A DNA stretch of 38,033 bases. Source: Calditrichota bacterium (GTDB lineage: Bacteria > Calditrichota > Calditrichia > Calditrichales > Calditrichaceae). Shown in pieces: positions 24,469 through 31,950 of this stretch; position 1 is the first letter of the stretch, and the number at the start of each line of letters is the position of its first letter. The stretch covers positions 1-38,033 of the forward strand of contig RQOG01000051.1 in the NCBI GenBank assembly GCA_003854985.1, in the 5' to 3' direction. The position numbers and the translations under genes were made by a program. The notes beneath the pieces are model-generated. The model had not been told where the DNA came from and ran no database searches. It worked only from the letters and a program-made list of their open reading frames with translations.

Positions 24469-25365
24469 CTAGCTTATAATTGATAATCCTGCTTCTCTAA
24501 CGATAGTCGGGGTAATACTTTCCCATAAATAAGGCATCAAATGAATTCCCCGAACGCCTTTTATTTCTTTTAATATTTTTATTATTTCCAGCGCAATTTT
24601 AACACCTTCTTCTTCAGGATCCGAAGCGGCTTTCATTCTTTCTATGTATTGCTTGTCGATTTTAACGCCGGGTACCTTTTTTTGCATCAGGATTAATGTT
24701 TTTGCTGATTTCACTGCCATTACGCCGGCTAATATAGCTGTTTTTTTATGTAATCCCAAGTAGGTTATTCTTTCCATCCAGCGCGTAAAAATTTCCAAAT
24801 CGAAGACAGGTTGCGTCTGAATAAAATGGGCGCCGGCTTCTACTTTTTTATAAAGACGAATGATACGCATTTCGAATGGCGGTGCAAACGGGTTAGCCGC
24901 TGCGCCGATAAGAAATTCCGGGGCTTTATTCATTTCATGGTCAGAAAGTAAAAATCCGCTGTTCATCTTTGCCACCGTAGCTATAAGCTGAATGGAATCC
25001 AGATCGAATACGCCTTTAGCCTCGGGCTGATCTCCGAAAGTAGGATAATCACCGGTCAGACAAAGGACATTATGAATCCCCAAAGCGGCTGCTCCCAGGA
25101 GATCGCTTTGAATTGCCAGCCGGTTACGGTCCCGGCAGGTCATTTGCATGATCGGTTCCAGACCTTCGTCCAAAAGAATTTTAGCTGAGGCTATACTGGA
25201 TAATCTGACCACCGCGGTCTGATTATCGGTGATGTTTACGGCATCGACATATCCCTTAAAATGTTTTGACTTTTCCCGGATTACATCGCCATCGCAACTT
25301 TGCGGCGGGCCAATTTCGGCGCAGACAATAAACCGATCTGATGCTATTTTATCTTTCAGGGTCAT
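24469..25365 (-). CDS. metF: methylenetetrahydrofolate reductase
   Basis: A 298-residue TIM-barrel reductase that converts 5,10-methylene-THF to 5-methyl-THF. Motifs are FIVCAEIGPPQSCDGD, AVNITDNQTAVVRLSS with the catalytic glutamate region, MQMTCRDRNRLAIQSDLLGA, LCLTGDYPTFGDQP and FIQTQPVFDLEIF. FAD binding is expected from the family. The neighbouring Cys-rich MetV gene overlaps its start by 17 bp, the layout seen for MetVF-type reductases of acetogens, in which MetV supports activity. NADH, ferredoxin or another donor cannot be read from the sequence. The corrinoid protein follows 11 bp later. Confidence 0.95.
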   Translation of the reverse strand: MTLKDKIASDRFIVCAEIGPPQSCDGDVIREKSKHFKGYVDAVNITDNQTAVVRLSSIASAKILLDEGLEPIMQMTCRDRNRLAIQSDLLGAAALGIHNVLCLTGDYPTFGDQPEAKGVFDLDSIQLIATVAKMNSGFLLSDHEMNKAPEFLIGAAANPFAPPFEMRIIRLYKKVEAGAHFIQTQPVFDLEIFTRWMERITYLGLHKKTAILAGVMAVKSAKTLILMQKKVPGVKIDKQYIERMKAASDPEEEGVKIALEIIKILKEIKGVRGIHLMPYLWESITPTIVREAGLSIIS

Positions 25366-25801
25366 TGGAAATGATAGCCTTTACTTTTTGTTTATCCTTA
25401 TGAACAAACCACTTTGGCGCCTCAATTCGTTTTTTAAAAACATTTAGCCAGGCTGAAGTATGTTCCAGATTCCAGTTGTGAATTTTTTTAATATCGTACA
25501 ACGGGCTGATTCTTTTTAATAACTTTGATCTATAATAAATTTTATACCATACACATTTTCTGTCCGGATATACTTCGCATGATCCGTCTTGTCTGGTTCC
25601 GCCGCAGGGACCGTTTCGCATTCGTTTGGGACAATTTTGACTGCAGATGAACGCTGTTGAAGATAATATGCATTCGCCACAGCGCTGACAGCGGAAAAGA
25701 GGTATTTTAATAACATCCTCAAAAAAGAGAAGCAGTCGTGAAAATTTTCGTTCTCTGCCAGAAATAGGCGGATTGTTTTTTGTTGCTATATCTTTAATCA
25801 A
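25349..25801 (-). CDS. metV: MetV-like zinc/iron-sulfur protein, partner of MetF
   Basis: A 150-residue protein whose core has clustered cysteines, CQRCGECILSSTAF and then CSQNCPKRMRNGPCGG, followed by DRKCVWYK. This is the pattern of the MTHFR C-terminal family (MetV of acetogens), thought to assemble with MetF and either bind zinc or assist electron transfer. The frame has no ATG before the conserved part. A TGA directly precedes TTG at 25801, and AAAGGAAA lies eight bases upstream, so I take TTG as the start. It overlaps metF by 17 bp and follows the methyltransferase gene by 79 bp. The symbol is by analogy. Confidence 0.82.
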   Translation of the reverse strand: MIKDIATKNNPPISGRERKFSRLLLFFEDVIKIPLFRCQRCGECILSSTAFICSQNCPKRMRNGPCGGTRQDGSCEVYPDRKCVWYKIYYRSKLLKRISPLYDIKKIHNWNLEHTSAWLNVFKKRIEAPKWFVHKDKQKVKAIISNDPER

Positions 25802-25880
25802 TCATAGTTTCCTTTAAAAAATGACTAATTTAAATTAATTTTTTTTATCATGGTTCATGAATGCACATGATTTTTTAATT

Positions 25881-26753
25881 TCAGGAATAATAGAACATGA
25901 CACGCATAACGATATCAATACCTTTCAGTTTCAGGACATCTTTTAAACACTGCATGGCCGGATGATCATCTTCCAATATCTGGTATTTTCGGTTAACGGA
26001 GCCAATAATCGTATTTAATCCCATGGGCATAGCCATGGTCAGAAAGGCACTTTCCAGGGGGCCCTTCACCGGGGAACCATCCAATTTTTTTGATGGCAGC
26101 ATCTGTGTGAAATTACTTAATCCGACCGACATGTTAATGCCGGACAGGTCTTTATCCTGGTGGATCAGGGCGATGGCGTCTATTAACCGTTTAAAATCTC
26201 CTTTCGAATCACTGCCGATCGGCATGATGCCCGGATCTAAAATAATTTGATCATTGCCTGCATTTTTCATCCGTTCTCTGGCAATCCGCACCATCGATTT
26301 AGCGGTGGCATGAATCTGTTCAGCCGTGGTATTCATAACCATTTCACCTGATTCGTTTAGACCTTCGGTGATAAGCAGAATCGGTATAAAGGGCTGTTCC
26401 GCATAGGTATCGAACATTTCCAGGCGCGCTTCAGAAATAGAGTTTAAAATCGGTTTTTTATGGCCGGCGCGCTCAGGATCATAGGCTTTTAATCCGGCGG
26501 CAGCAATAGCCGGATCAGGTGTATCGATAGAAAGGGGAAGTGATACATGTTCCTGGATTTTTTTTACCATATCCGCCATAAATTCGGGTGAATGAGAACC
26601 TACATTTACATCGATGTAAGCCGCTCCTTTTTCGGCCTGGGTTTTGGCCAGGTTGATAATGCCGTCAATATTATTTTCTTCAAACATGATATGTGTCGAG
26701 GGTACGGAATCATTTATTGATTCGCCAATAATGGTAAGACCTGGTAAAGCCAT
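25881..26753 (-). CDS. methyltetrahydrofolate:corrinoid methyltransferase (AcsE/pterin-binding type)
   Basis: A 290-residue TIM barrel of the pterin-binding family (AcsE, MetH pterin domain, DHPS fold). Visible are LTIIGESINDS, YIDVNVGSHSPEFMADMV, LPLSIDTPDPAIAAAGL, ILNSISEARLEMF, ILDPGIMPIGSDSKGD, and NMSVGLSNFTQMLP, which corresponds to the GLSN segment of this family. It transfers the methyl group of 5-methyl-THF to a cob(I)alamin protein, here presumably the corrinoid protein at the end of the operon. AcsE and a split methionine-synthase module are both possible. No CODH/ACS subunit or homocysteine-binding domain is in the window. GGGAAGGAGA precedes the start. Confidence 0.87.
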   Translation of the reverse strand: MALPGLTIIGESINDSVPSTHIMFEENNIDGIINLAKTQAEKGAAYIDVNVGSHSPEFMADMVKKIQEHVSLPLSIDTPDPAIAAAGLKAYDPERAGHKKPILNSISEARLEMFDTYAEQPFIPILLITEGLNESGEMVMNTTAEQIHATAKSMVRIARERMKNAGNDQIILDPGIMPIGSDSKGDFKRLIDAIALIHQDKDLSGINMSVGLSNFTQMLPSKKLDGSPVKGPLESAFLTMAMPMGLNTIIGSVNRKYQILEDDHPAMQCLKDVLKLKGIDIVMRVMFYYS

Positions 26754-26779
26754 TTACTTGTCTCCTTCCCTTAACCGTT

Positions 26780-26809
26780 AAGTTGCTTTTTAATGAAATC
26801 AGGCAACTT
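26780..26809 (-). other. hairpin upstream of the methyltransferase gene
   Basis: AAGTTGC and GCAACTT form a perfect 7-bp stem with a 16-base loop in the 141-bp gap between fhs and the methyltransferase gene. No T run follows on the minus strand, so it is not a standard terminator. It could be an RNA processing or stability element that allows different expression of the two halves of the operon. The rest of the gap shows no recognisable riboswitch. Confidence 0.4.
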
Positions 26810-26894
26810 GTATTCATCTATAAATTTAATTTTATATATAACTCCGTTTTCCCGATCCCGTCCATTCATTTTGGTATGAATACAAAGGTATCAC

Positions 26895-28511
26895 TTAAAA
26901 AAGACCTGTTATATTACCATTGTCGTCAATATCAATTTCCATTGCTGCCGGTTTTTTAGGAAGACCCGGCATGGTCATAATTTCACCCGTATAAACAACC
27001 ACAAATCCCGCTCCCGCCGAAACCTTGGCATTGGTAACCGTAATCTTAAAATCTTTTGGACAACCCGGAATCTTGGGATTATCTGTCAGAGATGCCGGTG
27101 TTTTTGCGATACAGATCGGCAGATTTCCATAACCTAAATTCTCTATCTGGCTGATTTCTTTTTTTGCCGTGGTAGTCAGTTCCAGACCGGATGCGCCATA
27201 AATTTTCCCGGCAACGGTTTCAATTTTATCAATGATGAGGGAATCGGTATCATAGAGAAATTTAAGTTTTCCTGGTTTTCTGCAAAGATCGACTAATTTC
27301 TCGGCTAATTCTGTTCCTCCTTTGCCGCCTGATTCACGATAGTCTGTAATCACAGCCTCTATGCCGTTATTTTTACAGGCCTTTTTTAATTCCAGCAGTT
27401 CCTCATCGGTGTCATCGGCAAAACGATTTATGGAAACGATTACCGGTATGTTAAAAAGTCTGATATTTTCGGCATGTTTGATGATATTCTCGATACCGTG
27501 CAGAGCGTAAGCGCGTTTCGTAACCACAAGCACTGCCGCCGCAGGATTAAGTTCTCCGATCCGGCATTTAATATCAAAAAACTTTTCTGCACCCAGGTCG
27601 GCGCCAAAACCGGCTTCGGTAACCACATAATCCGCCAGCTTTAACGCCATGCGCGTGGCAATCAGAGTATTGCAGCCGTGAGCAATATTGGCAAATGGTC
27701 CGCCATGAACAAAGACCGGCGTTCCTTCAAACGATTGAACAAGATTGGGGTTAATGGCATTCATCAAAAGAACCGCCATGGCTCCATGAACGCCAAGATC
27801 ACGCACGAGCACGGGTTTCCGTAAGGAATCGTATCCGATAATAATTTTGCCCAGTCTTTCTTTTAAATCGCGTAAATCCCGGGCCAGGCACAACACGGCC
27901 ATAACTTCGGAGGCAGCGGTTATCTCAAAGCCGTCTTCACGCATTACACCGTTTATACCCTGGCGTTCCAGACCAACAATTATGCTTCTCAATGAACGGT
28001 CGTTCATGTCGATAACCCGTTTCCAGATTACCCGCCGGGGATGGATTTCGGGCGCTGATTTCTGATGGAGATGATTATCGATGACGGCGGAAAGCAGATT
28101 GTGGGCAATGGTTACGGCGTGCAGATCTCCTGTAAAATGCAGATTAATGTCTTCCATGGGCAGCACCTGAGAATATCCGCCTCCGGCCGCTCCTCCCTTA
28201 AGTCCGAAGCAGGGGCCCAAAGATGGTTCACGTACCGCGATCATGGTTTTTTCCCCGATTAAATTCAATGCCTGGCCAAGACCTATCGTCGTGGTTGTCT
28301 TTCCTTCACCCATCGGCGTGGGTGTCATTGCGGTGACGAGAATGAGCTTTCCGTCCGGTTTTTCCGCAAGTTTTTCCCTGATACTTAGAGGAATTTTGGC
28401 AATGTAAGATCCGTATGGAATAATATCATCGCGGGAAAGACCGATGGTCTGTGCAATTTCCTCAATATGTTTTTTATGACATTCGCGGGCTATTTCAATA
28501 TCAGATCTCAT
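26895..28511 (-). CDS. fhs: formate-tetrahydrofolate ligase
   Basis: A 538-residue enzyme that joins formate to tetrahydrofolate using ATP, giving 10-formyl-THF. The P-loop TPMGEGKTTTT sits at about 65-75, and EPSLGPCFGLKGGAAGGGYS, INLHFTGDLHAVTIAHN, FVHGGPFANIAHGCNT and VTEAGFGADLGAEKF are all intact. It is about 20 residues shorter than the common 555-560. By recall of the Moorella enzyme, the missing part is the segment after ALHG (here followed at once by IENIIKHAENI). The active-site motifs lie elsewhere, so activity is likely. It starts 3 bp after the SerB-like gene, so the two are co-translated. FolD/FchA, which take 10-formyl-THF to methylene-THF, are not in the window. Confidence 0.97.
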   Translation of the reverse strand: MRSDIEIARECHKKHIEEIAQTIGLSRDDIIPYGSYIAKIPLSIREKLAEKPDGKLILVTAMTPTPMGEGKTTTTIGLGQALNLIGEKTMIAVREPSLGPCFGLKGGAAGGGYSQVLPMEDINLHFTGDLHAVTIAHNLLSAVIDNHLHQKSAPEIHPRRVIWKRVIDMNDRSLRSIIVGLERQGINGVMREDGFEITAASEVMAVLCLARDLRDLKERLGKIIIGYDSLRKPVLVRDLGVHGAMAVLLMNAINPNLVQSFEGTPVFVHGGPFANIAHGCNTLIATRMALKLADYVVTEAGFGADLGAEKFFDIKCRIGELNPAAAVLVVTKRAYALHGIENIIKHAENIRLFNIPVIVSINRFADDTDEELLELKKACKNNGIEAVITDYRESGGKGGTELAEKLVDLCRKPGKLKFLYDTDSLIIDKIETVAGKIYGASGLELTTTAKKEISQIENLGYGNLPICIAKTPASLTDNPKIPGCPKDFKITVTNAKVSAGAGFVVVYTGEIMTMPGLPKKPAAMEIDIDDNGNITGLF

Positions 28512-28514
28512 AAC

Positions 28515-29672
28515 CTATACCCGTGGGATTCCGAAACTGCCGAGCAGACCGATCAGGTTATCTTTGCTGATGACATGTTTATTATACATATCGAGAATCA
28601 TTTCCAGATTGATTTCTATTCTTATCCCGGGCGTTTCGGCCAGTCCTTCATCGGATATAACCGTAACATCTTCATCGGGAACCTGCTCTTTCCGGGCGGA
28701 TTCCTTTATAAAGTTCTCAAGCGTACAACTCCTGATTTTTTCCTCATCCATATCGCCGCTTACCAGCCGGGAATCATCATTAACGGGGAGTTCGGAGCTG
28801 TAACAGTATTCGATATTAAGCTTCTGAGCGAGTATATCTAAGAATATGGAGAAACCATTGGATACGGCGCCAATTTTATAGCCCATAATCTTTAAGGTTT
28901 GCAGAAGTTCGACCGTACCGTCTTCTACAAAAATATTACGCGCAATTGTATTTAAAACATCTACCGATAAGCCGTCAAGCAGTTGTGCCGCTTTTACTGA
29001 GCAGGATACCGCGTCAATTTTAGCGGGATAAGCATCAGCAATATCTTTTGGACTAATTCCCGTATGTTTAAGTATCTCCTTGACAATATCGGGAGGTATC
29101 AGGCTGTAGTTGGTGTTGAACAGAATGATCCTTTTTTTCTTATTAAACACATCCTCAGTCTGGAACAGGGCGGTAATACCCATTTCGCTCATGTTTTGCG
29201 TGATCACCGATTTAAGATTATCCAATGGCAGGGAACAATGGCTTACATCAATAAGCAGTTCCATAAGAAAAATATCTTCACGCGCAATGTTTTGGGCGAA
29301 TTCGATATTGGCTTTGTAATTAGCCAGAGTCTGCGATACCGACGCAATAATACCCGGTTTATCGCGTCCTACGAGAATCATCAGAATATTTCTTTTCTCC
29401 GGATCGCGCGCGACTGGGTGATAGGCTTCCACGGACAAATTAAGACCGGTATCTTCGGCTATAGTTTTTACGATATCTTTAAATGTATCGATTCGAAGAT
29501 CACAATCGGTGAGGTCTATTACCATGTAAATGGTAAAAAGACCGTGAAGAACGTCCTGGCGCAGGTCAACGATATTTCCTCCGGCAGAGGCGATGGGAGC
29601 GGTTATAGTGCCCACCAATCCTATTTCATCGTTGCCCATGCCCTGTACAATGTAATATCTTTTTCGCGGCAT
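28515..29672 (-). CDS. double-ACT, SerB-like HAD protein lacking catalytic aspartates
   Basis: A 385-residue protein. Residues about 5-85 and 95-170 are two ACT domains (MGNDEIGLVGTITAPIASAGG and LVGRDKPGIIASVSQTLANY), and residues about 180-365 align with the HAD domain of two-ACT phosphoserine phosphatases (GYKIGAVSNGFSIFLDILAQKL matches the family's VVSGGF region). The nucleophile motif DxDST is replaced by FNTNYSL, putting Asn186 and Asn188 at both catalytic aspartates. The GDGANDLPM motif is replaced by SDEGLAETPG, keeping one Asp. Phosphatase activity is therefore not expected, and sensing of serine or glycine through the ACT domains is more plausible. It heads the one-carbon operon, with GAAGGA before ATG and fhs 3 bp downstream. 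Confidence 0.83.
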   Translation of the reverse strand: MPRKRYYIVQGMGNDEIGLVGTITAPIASAGGNIVDLRQDVLHGLFTIYMVIDLTDCDLRIDTFKDIVKTIAEDTGLNLSVEAYHPVARDPEKRNILMILVGRDKPGIIASVSQTLANYKANIEFAQNIAREDIFLMELLIDVSHCSLPLDNLKSVITQNMSEMGITALFQTEDVFNKKKRIILFNTNYSLIPPDIVKEILKHTGISPKDIADAYPAKIDAVSCSVKAAQLLDGLSVDVLNTIARNIFVEDGTVELLQTLKIMGYKIGAVSNGFSIFLDILAQKLNIEYCYSSELPVNDDSRLVSGDMDEEKIRSCTLENFIKESARKEQVPDEDVTVISDEGLAETPGIRIEINLEMILDMYNKHVISKDNLIGLLGSFGIPRV

Positions 29673-29692
29673 GAATTATTCCTTCAATTATG

Positions 29693-29710
29693 ACTAATTG
29701 TTTTATTAGT
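29693..29710 (-). promoter_or_regulatory. small palindrome before the one-carbon operon
   Basis: ACTAAT and ATTAGT arms (6 bp each, perfect) flank a 6-base AT-rich spacer, 20 bp upstream of the first gene of the operon and just after the upstream terminator. Its position would suit an operator or the 5' leader. The bases are AT-rich, so chance occurrence is quite possible. Confidence 0.25.
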
Positions 29711-29718
29711 TTTATTAA

Positions 29719-29753
29719 AAAAGCGCCAACCTGATAAAAGAGGAAGCGCTTTT
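29719..29753 (-). terminator. intrinsic terminator after the exported beta-rich protein gene
   Basis: AAAAGCGC and GCGCTTTT form a perfect 8-bp stem with a 19-base loop. On the minus strand it ends in TTTTTTAATAAAAC. It insulates the one-carbon operon from the gene at 29920-31122. It lies about 170 bp beyond that gene's stop. Confidence 0.6.
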
Positions 29754-29919
29754 CTTTCGATCAGACTCCTGTATTTACACCTGCAATATTATAATGATGC
29801 ATTTAGATGCAGGATACCGCAGGAATATACTAATCAGGGTATAATCTGCGCAAACTAAAACAATTCGGATGCTGCAGCGATTCATTTATGGTATTTAATA
29901 CGACTGTTGTTAGTTATTC

Positions 29920-31122
29920 TTATTTTGCAGTATTAAAATGCAGCTTCGGGGCGGTATTTTCCATTTTGCTTTCCAATGCGTAAAAAGAAGCGTTGATAGC
30001 GCCCAGCGGCCGGATCAGCAAACCCCTGGTTTTGCCATCCACAAGACGCTGTAATACCGGCTTTGATATGGTGATCAGAGTTGTACTGCCGCGTTTATCA
30101 GCCGGTTCTATGTCAATTACCATCTGGCTGTTTACAACATCGTCATAGGATTTGCCCTGCAAAAAATTGTTATAGGTTACTTTATCCTGACTCCATTCAG
30201 GATCGCCGCCTTTTATTTCAAATACCCGGATTTTACCGAATTCCATGCCAAAGTCTTCACCAAAAGCGCTGCGATAATCGCCGCCTTTGAATACGGAATG
30301 GGTTGTTAATTCCAGTAAACCGGATCCGTTTATTTTTTGATTTTGATATGGTTCAAAATCCCATCGTAAAAGTATCCACTGGTTTTCATTAACCGTCACT
30401 ATACGTGCAGCACCTTGCGGCTCTTCACTGTGCCAGTCGTTAAAGTTTACATCCGGGAAATCAGCATTGATTAAACCATCCTGTGCGGCATTCAGGTGAT
30501 TGGAAAATGTACTTATATCGGGAACGGGCGGATGATAGGGCACCAGTTCGCCTTTGTCCGGTCCGGCTTGGTTTATATCGACTATATCGGCGAGGTAATA
30601 ATCCACGTCGATAGAATATTTTCCAGTACCGTAATCCGTCGCGCATAACTGCACATAAACCGTATCACCGGGAAGGGCGTCAAATTTTTTAGTAGTCATA
30701 CTGATGGTATGCCAGCCGGTCGTGTCCGGGATGTCAAATTCCATTAAATCGATATGAAAATTGGTAGTCCGCTGGGTATTTACCATCATATTTAGCCGAC
30801 GCGGAGCATCGTGAACGCGCACTTTTGCTTCAACGCGTAATTGAAAAGACGGGTTTTTGAATTTGTTCAGATCGAGAAAAGCCGTTACATCGCGTTTGAT
30901 CAAGGTCCAGTAAACATTGTATTTATCTTTTGTCGCATCGATACTGATGCGGGCATAACCGTCCATTTGAATAAAATCCATTTCCGCAGCCCCATCCCCG
31001 GTAAAAAAGAACCAGCCGTCTATTTCTTTTTTGTCAAAATGGTCTGTAAACTGCGCCCGGCAAAAGGGGGCGGCAATAAAAATCAAAAGGATAAGATTTA
31101 ACATGGTTTTTAAATGTAACAT
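29920..31122 (-). CDS. exported beta-rich protein, possibly carbohydrate-binding
   Basis: A 400-residue protein with a signal peptide (LNLILLIFIAAPFCRAQ, cut near residue 23). Residues about 25-200 read as a jelly-roll-like domain (FTDHFDKKEIDGWFFFTGDG, TTGWHTISMTT, TVYVQLCATDYGTGKYSIDVDYY). Residues about 235-400 resemble the DNRLRE/CBM96-type disaggregated domain, with the typical ending (LLIRPLG, SFYALES, APKLHF). No catalytic motif and no T9SS sorting domain are visible, so it may be periplasmic or surface bound. GGAGGATGGT precedes the start. It might act together with the hydrolase-like protein at 15.1 kb, but that is only a guess from both being exported and carbohydrate-like. Confidence 0.62.
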   Translation of the reverse strand: MLHLKTMLNLILLIFIAAPFCRAQFTDHFDKKEIDGWFFFTGDGAAEMDFIQMDGYARISIDATKDKYNVYWTLIKRDVTAFLDLNKFKNPSFQLRVEAKVRVHDAPRRLNMMVNTQRTTNFHIDLMEFDIPDTTGWHTISMTTKKFDALPGDTVYVQLCATDYGTGKYSIDVDYYLADIVDINQAGPDKGELVPYHPPVPDISTFSNHLNAAQDGLINADFPDVNFNDWHSEEPQGAARIVTVNENQWILLRWDFEPYQNQKINGSGLLELTTHSVFKGGDYRSAFGEDFGMEFGKIRVFEIKGGDPEWSQDKVTYNNFLQGKSYDDVVNSQMVIDIEPADKRGSTTLITISKPVLQRLVDGKTRGLLIRPLGAINASFYALESKMENTAPKLHFNTAK

Positions 31123-31311
31123 ACCATCCTCCGGATTCTCTTTTATAAAAGACGGGGCATTTCAAAGCATAATACCCGTTACCTTTTTCGAAAGCTAAGC
31201 ATATTTTTACGCAAACCAAAATTTATGAACGGTCATTGTTCAAATCCTGACTTTTATTCTATTAAATCTTTAATTACCAATGAAATTATAGTCATAAAGG
31301 CTATTAAAATA

Positions 31312-31539
31312 ATGAACAGAATTAGTATAAATCCGAATATATGTCATGGGAAACCAGTAATTATAGGCACCCGGGTGCTGGTAAGTAATATTTTAAGCGC
31401 TTTGGCTACAGGTGATTCGATTGAAAAAATTCTTGAAGACTATCCTAATATCACCCGTGAAGATATTAATGCTGCTTTGTCTTTCGGCAGCCGGTTGTCT
31501 GACTTTGAAAGTTTCCTTTACGATGTAAAGGTTTCATGA
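31312..31539 (+). CDS. DUF433 antitoxin-like protein
   Basis: A 75-residue protein beginning MNRISINPNICHGKPVIIGT, the classic DUF433 pattern (winged-helix DNA-binding fold), then NILSALATGDSIEKILEDYP and ITREDINAALSFGS. The open frame extends upstream to 31225, but the extra 29 residues lack conservation and the ATG at 31312 gives the normal family size. DUF433 proteins are usually encoded with a DUF5615 PIN-like toxin. Here the next frame starts within the stop codon (ATGA) and encodes exactly that, though frameshifted. Confidence 0.85.
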   Translation: MNRISINPNICHGKPVIIGTRVLVSNILSALATGDSIEKILEDYPNITREDINAALSFGSRLSDFESFLYDVKVS

Positions 31540-31888
31540 AGTTTCTTCTGGATGAAAATTTTCCCAAAAGCGCTGAAAAATACCTGACAGATCGCGGACA
31601 TGAGGTTATTGATATAAGGTCTTCAGATCAGGAACGACTGAATGATTATTCCATTTTTGAACTTTCACAGTCGTATTCCGCTGTTTTTTAACAACAGACC
31701 GTGATTTCTTCCATACCATTCCATTTTATTTTTCGACACACCATAGAATAATCGTAATAGCTTTAAGTCAGCCGAACAGAGTTAAAATCATTAAAAAACT
31801 ACAATGGATACTTGAAGAAAGTAAAATTCTAAGCTTTAAAAATAAAGTAATTCTTTTAAGAGATAGAAGCTATTCAATCTACAAATAA
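31536..31888 (+). pseudogene. DUF5615 PIN-like toxin, frameshifted at a T run
   Basis: The ATG overlaps the DUF433 stop. It reads MKFLLDENFPKSAEKYLTDR, typical of DUF5615 (conserved LLDEN), then meets TAA within the homopolymer T6 at 31684-31689. If one more T were present, the frame would continue as AVFLTTDRDFFHTIPFYF, which is the expected TxDxDF active-site region, and run to the TAA at 31886-31888 for a 117-residue protein. The span is 353 nt, one short of a whole number of codons, which confirms a single-base deletion. It could be a real loss, a phase-variable switch, or a sequencing or assembly error in the homopolymer. Confidence 0.85.
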
Positions 31889-31950
31889 TAACTTTATTTT
31901 GTTTAGAACTGATTTGGTCTGATTAAGATAATAAAAAAAATTAAAACTAT

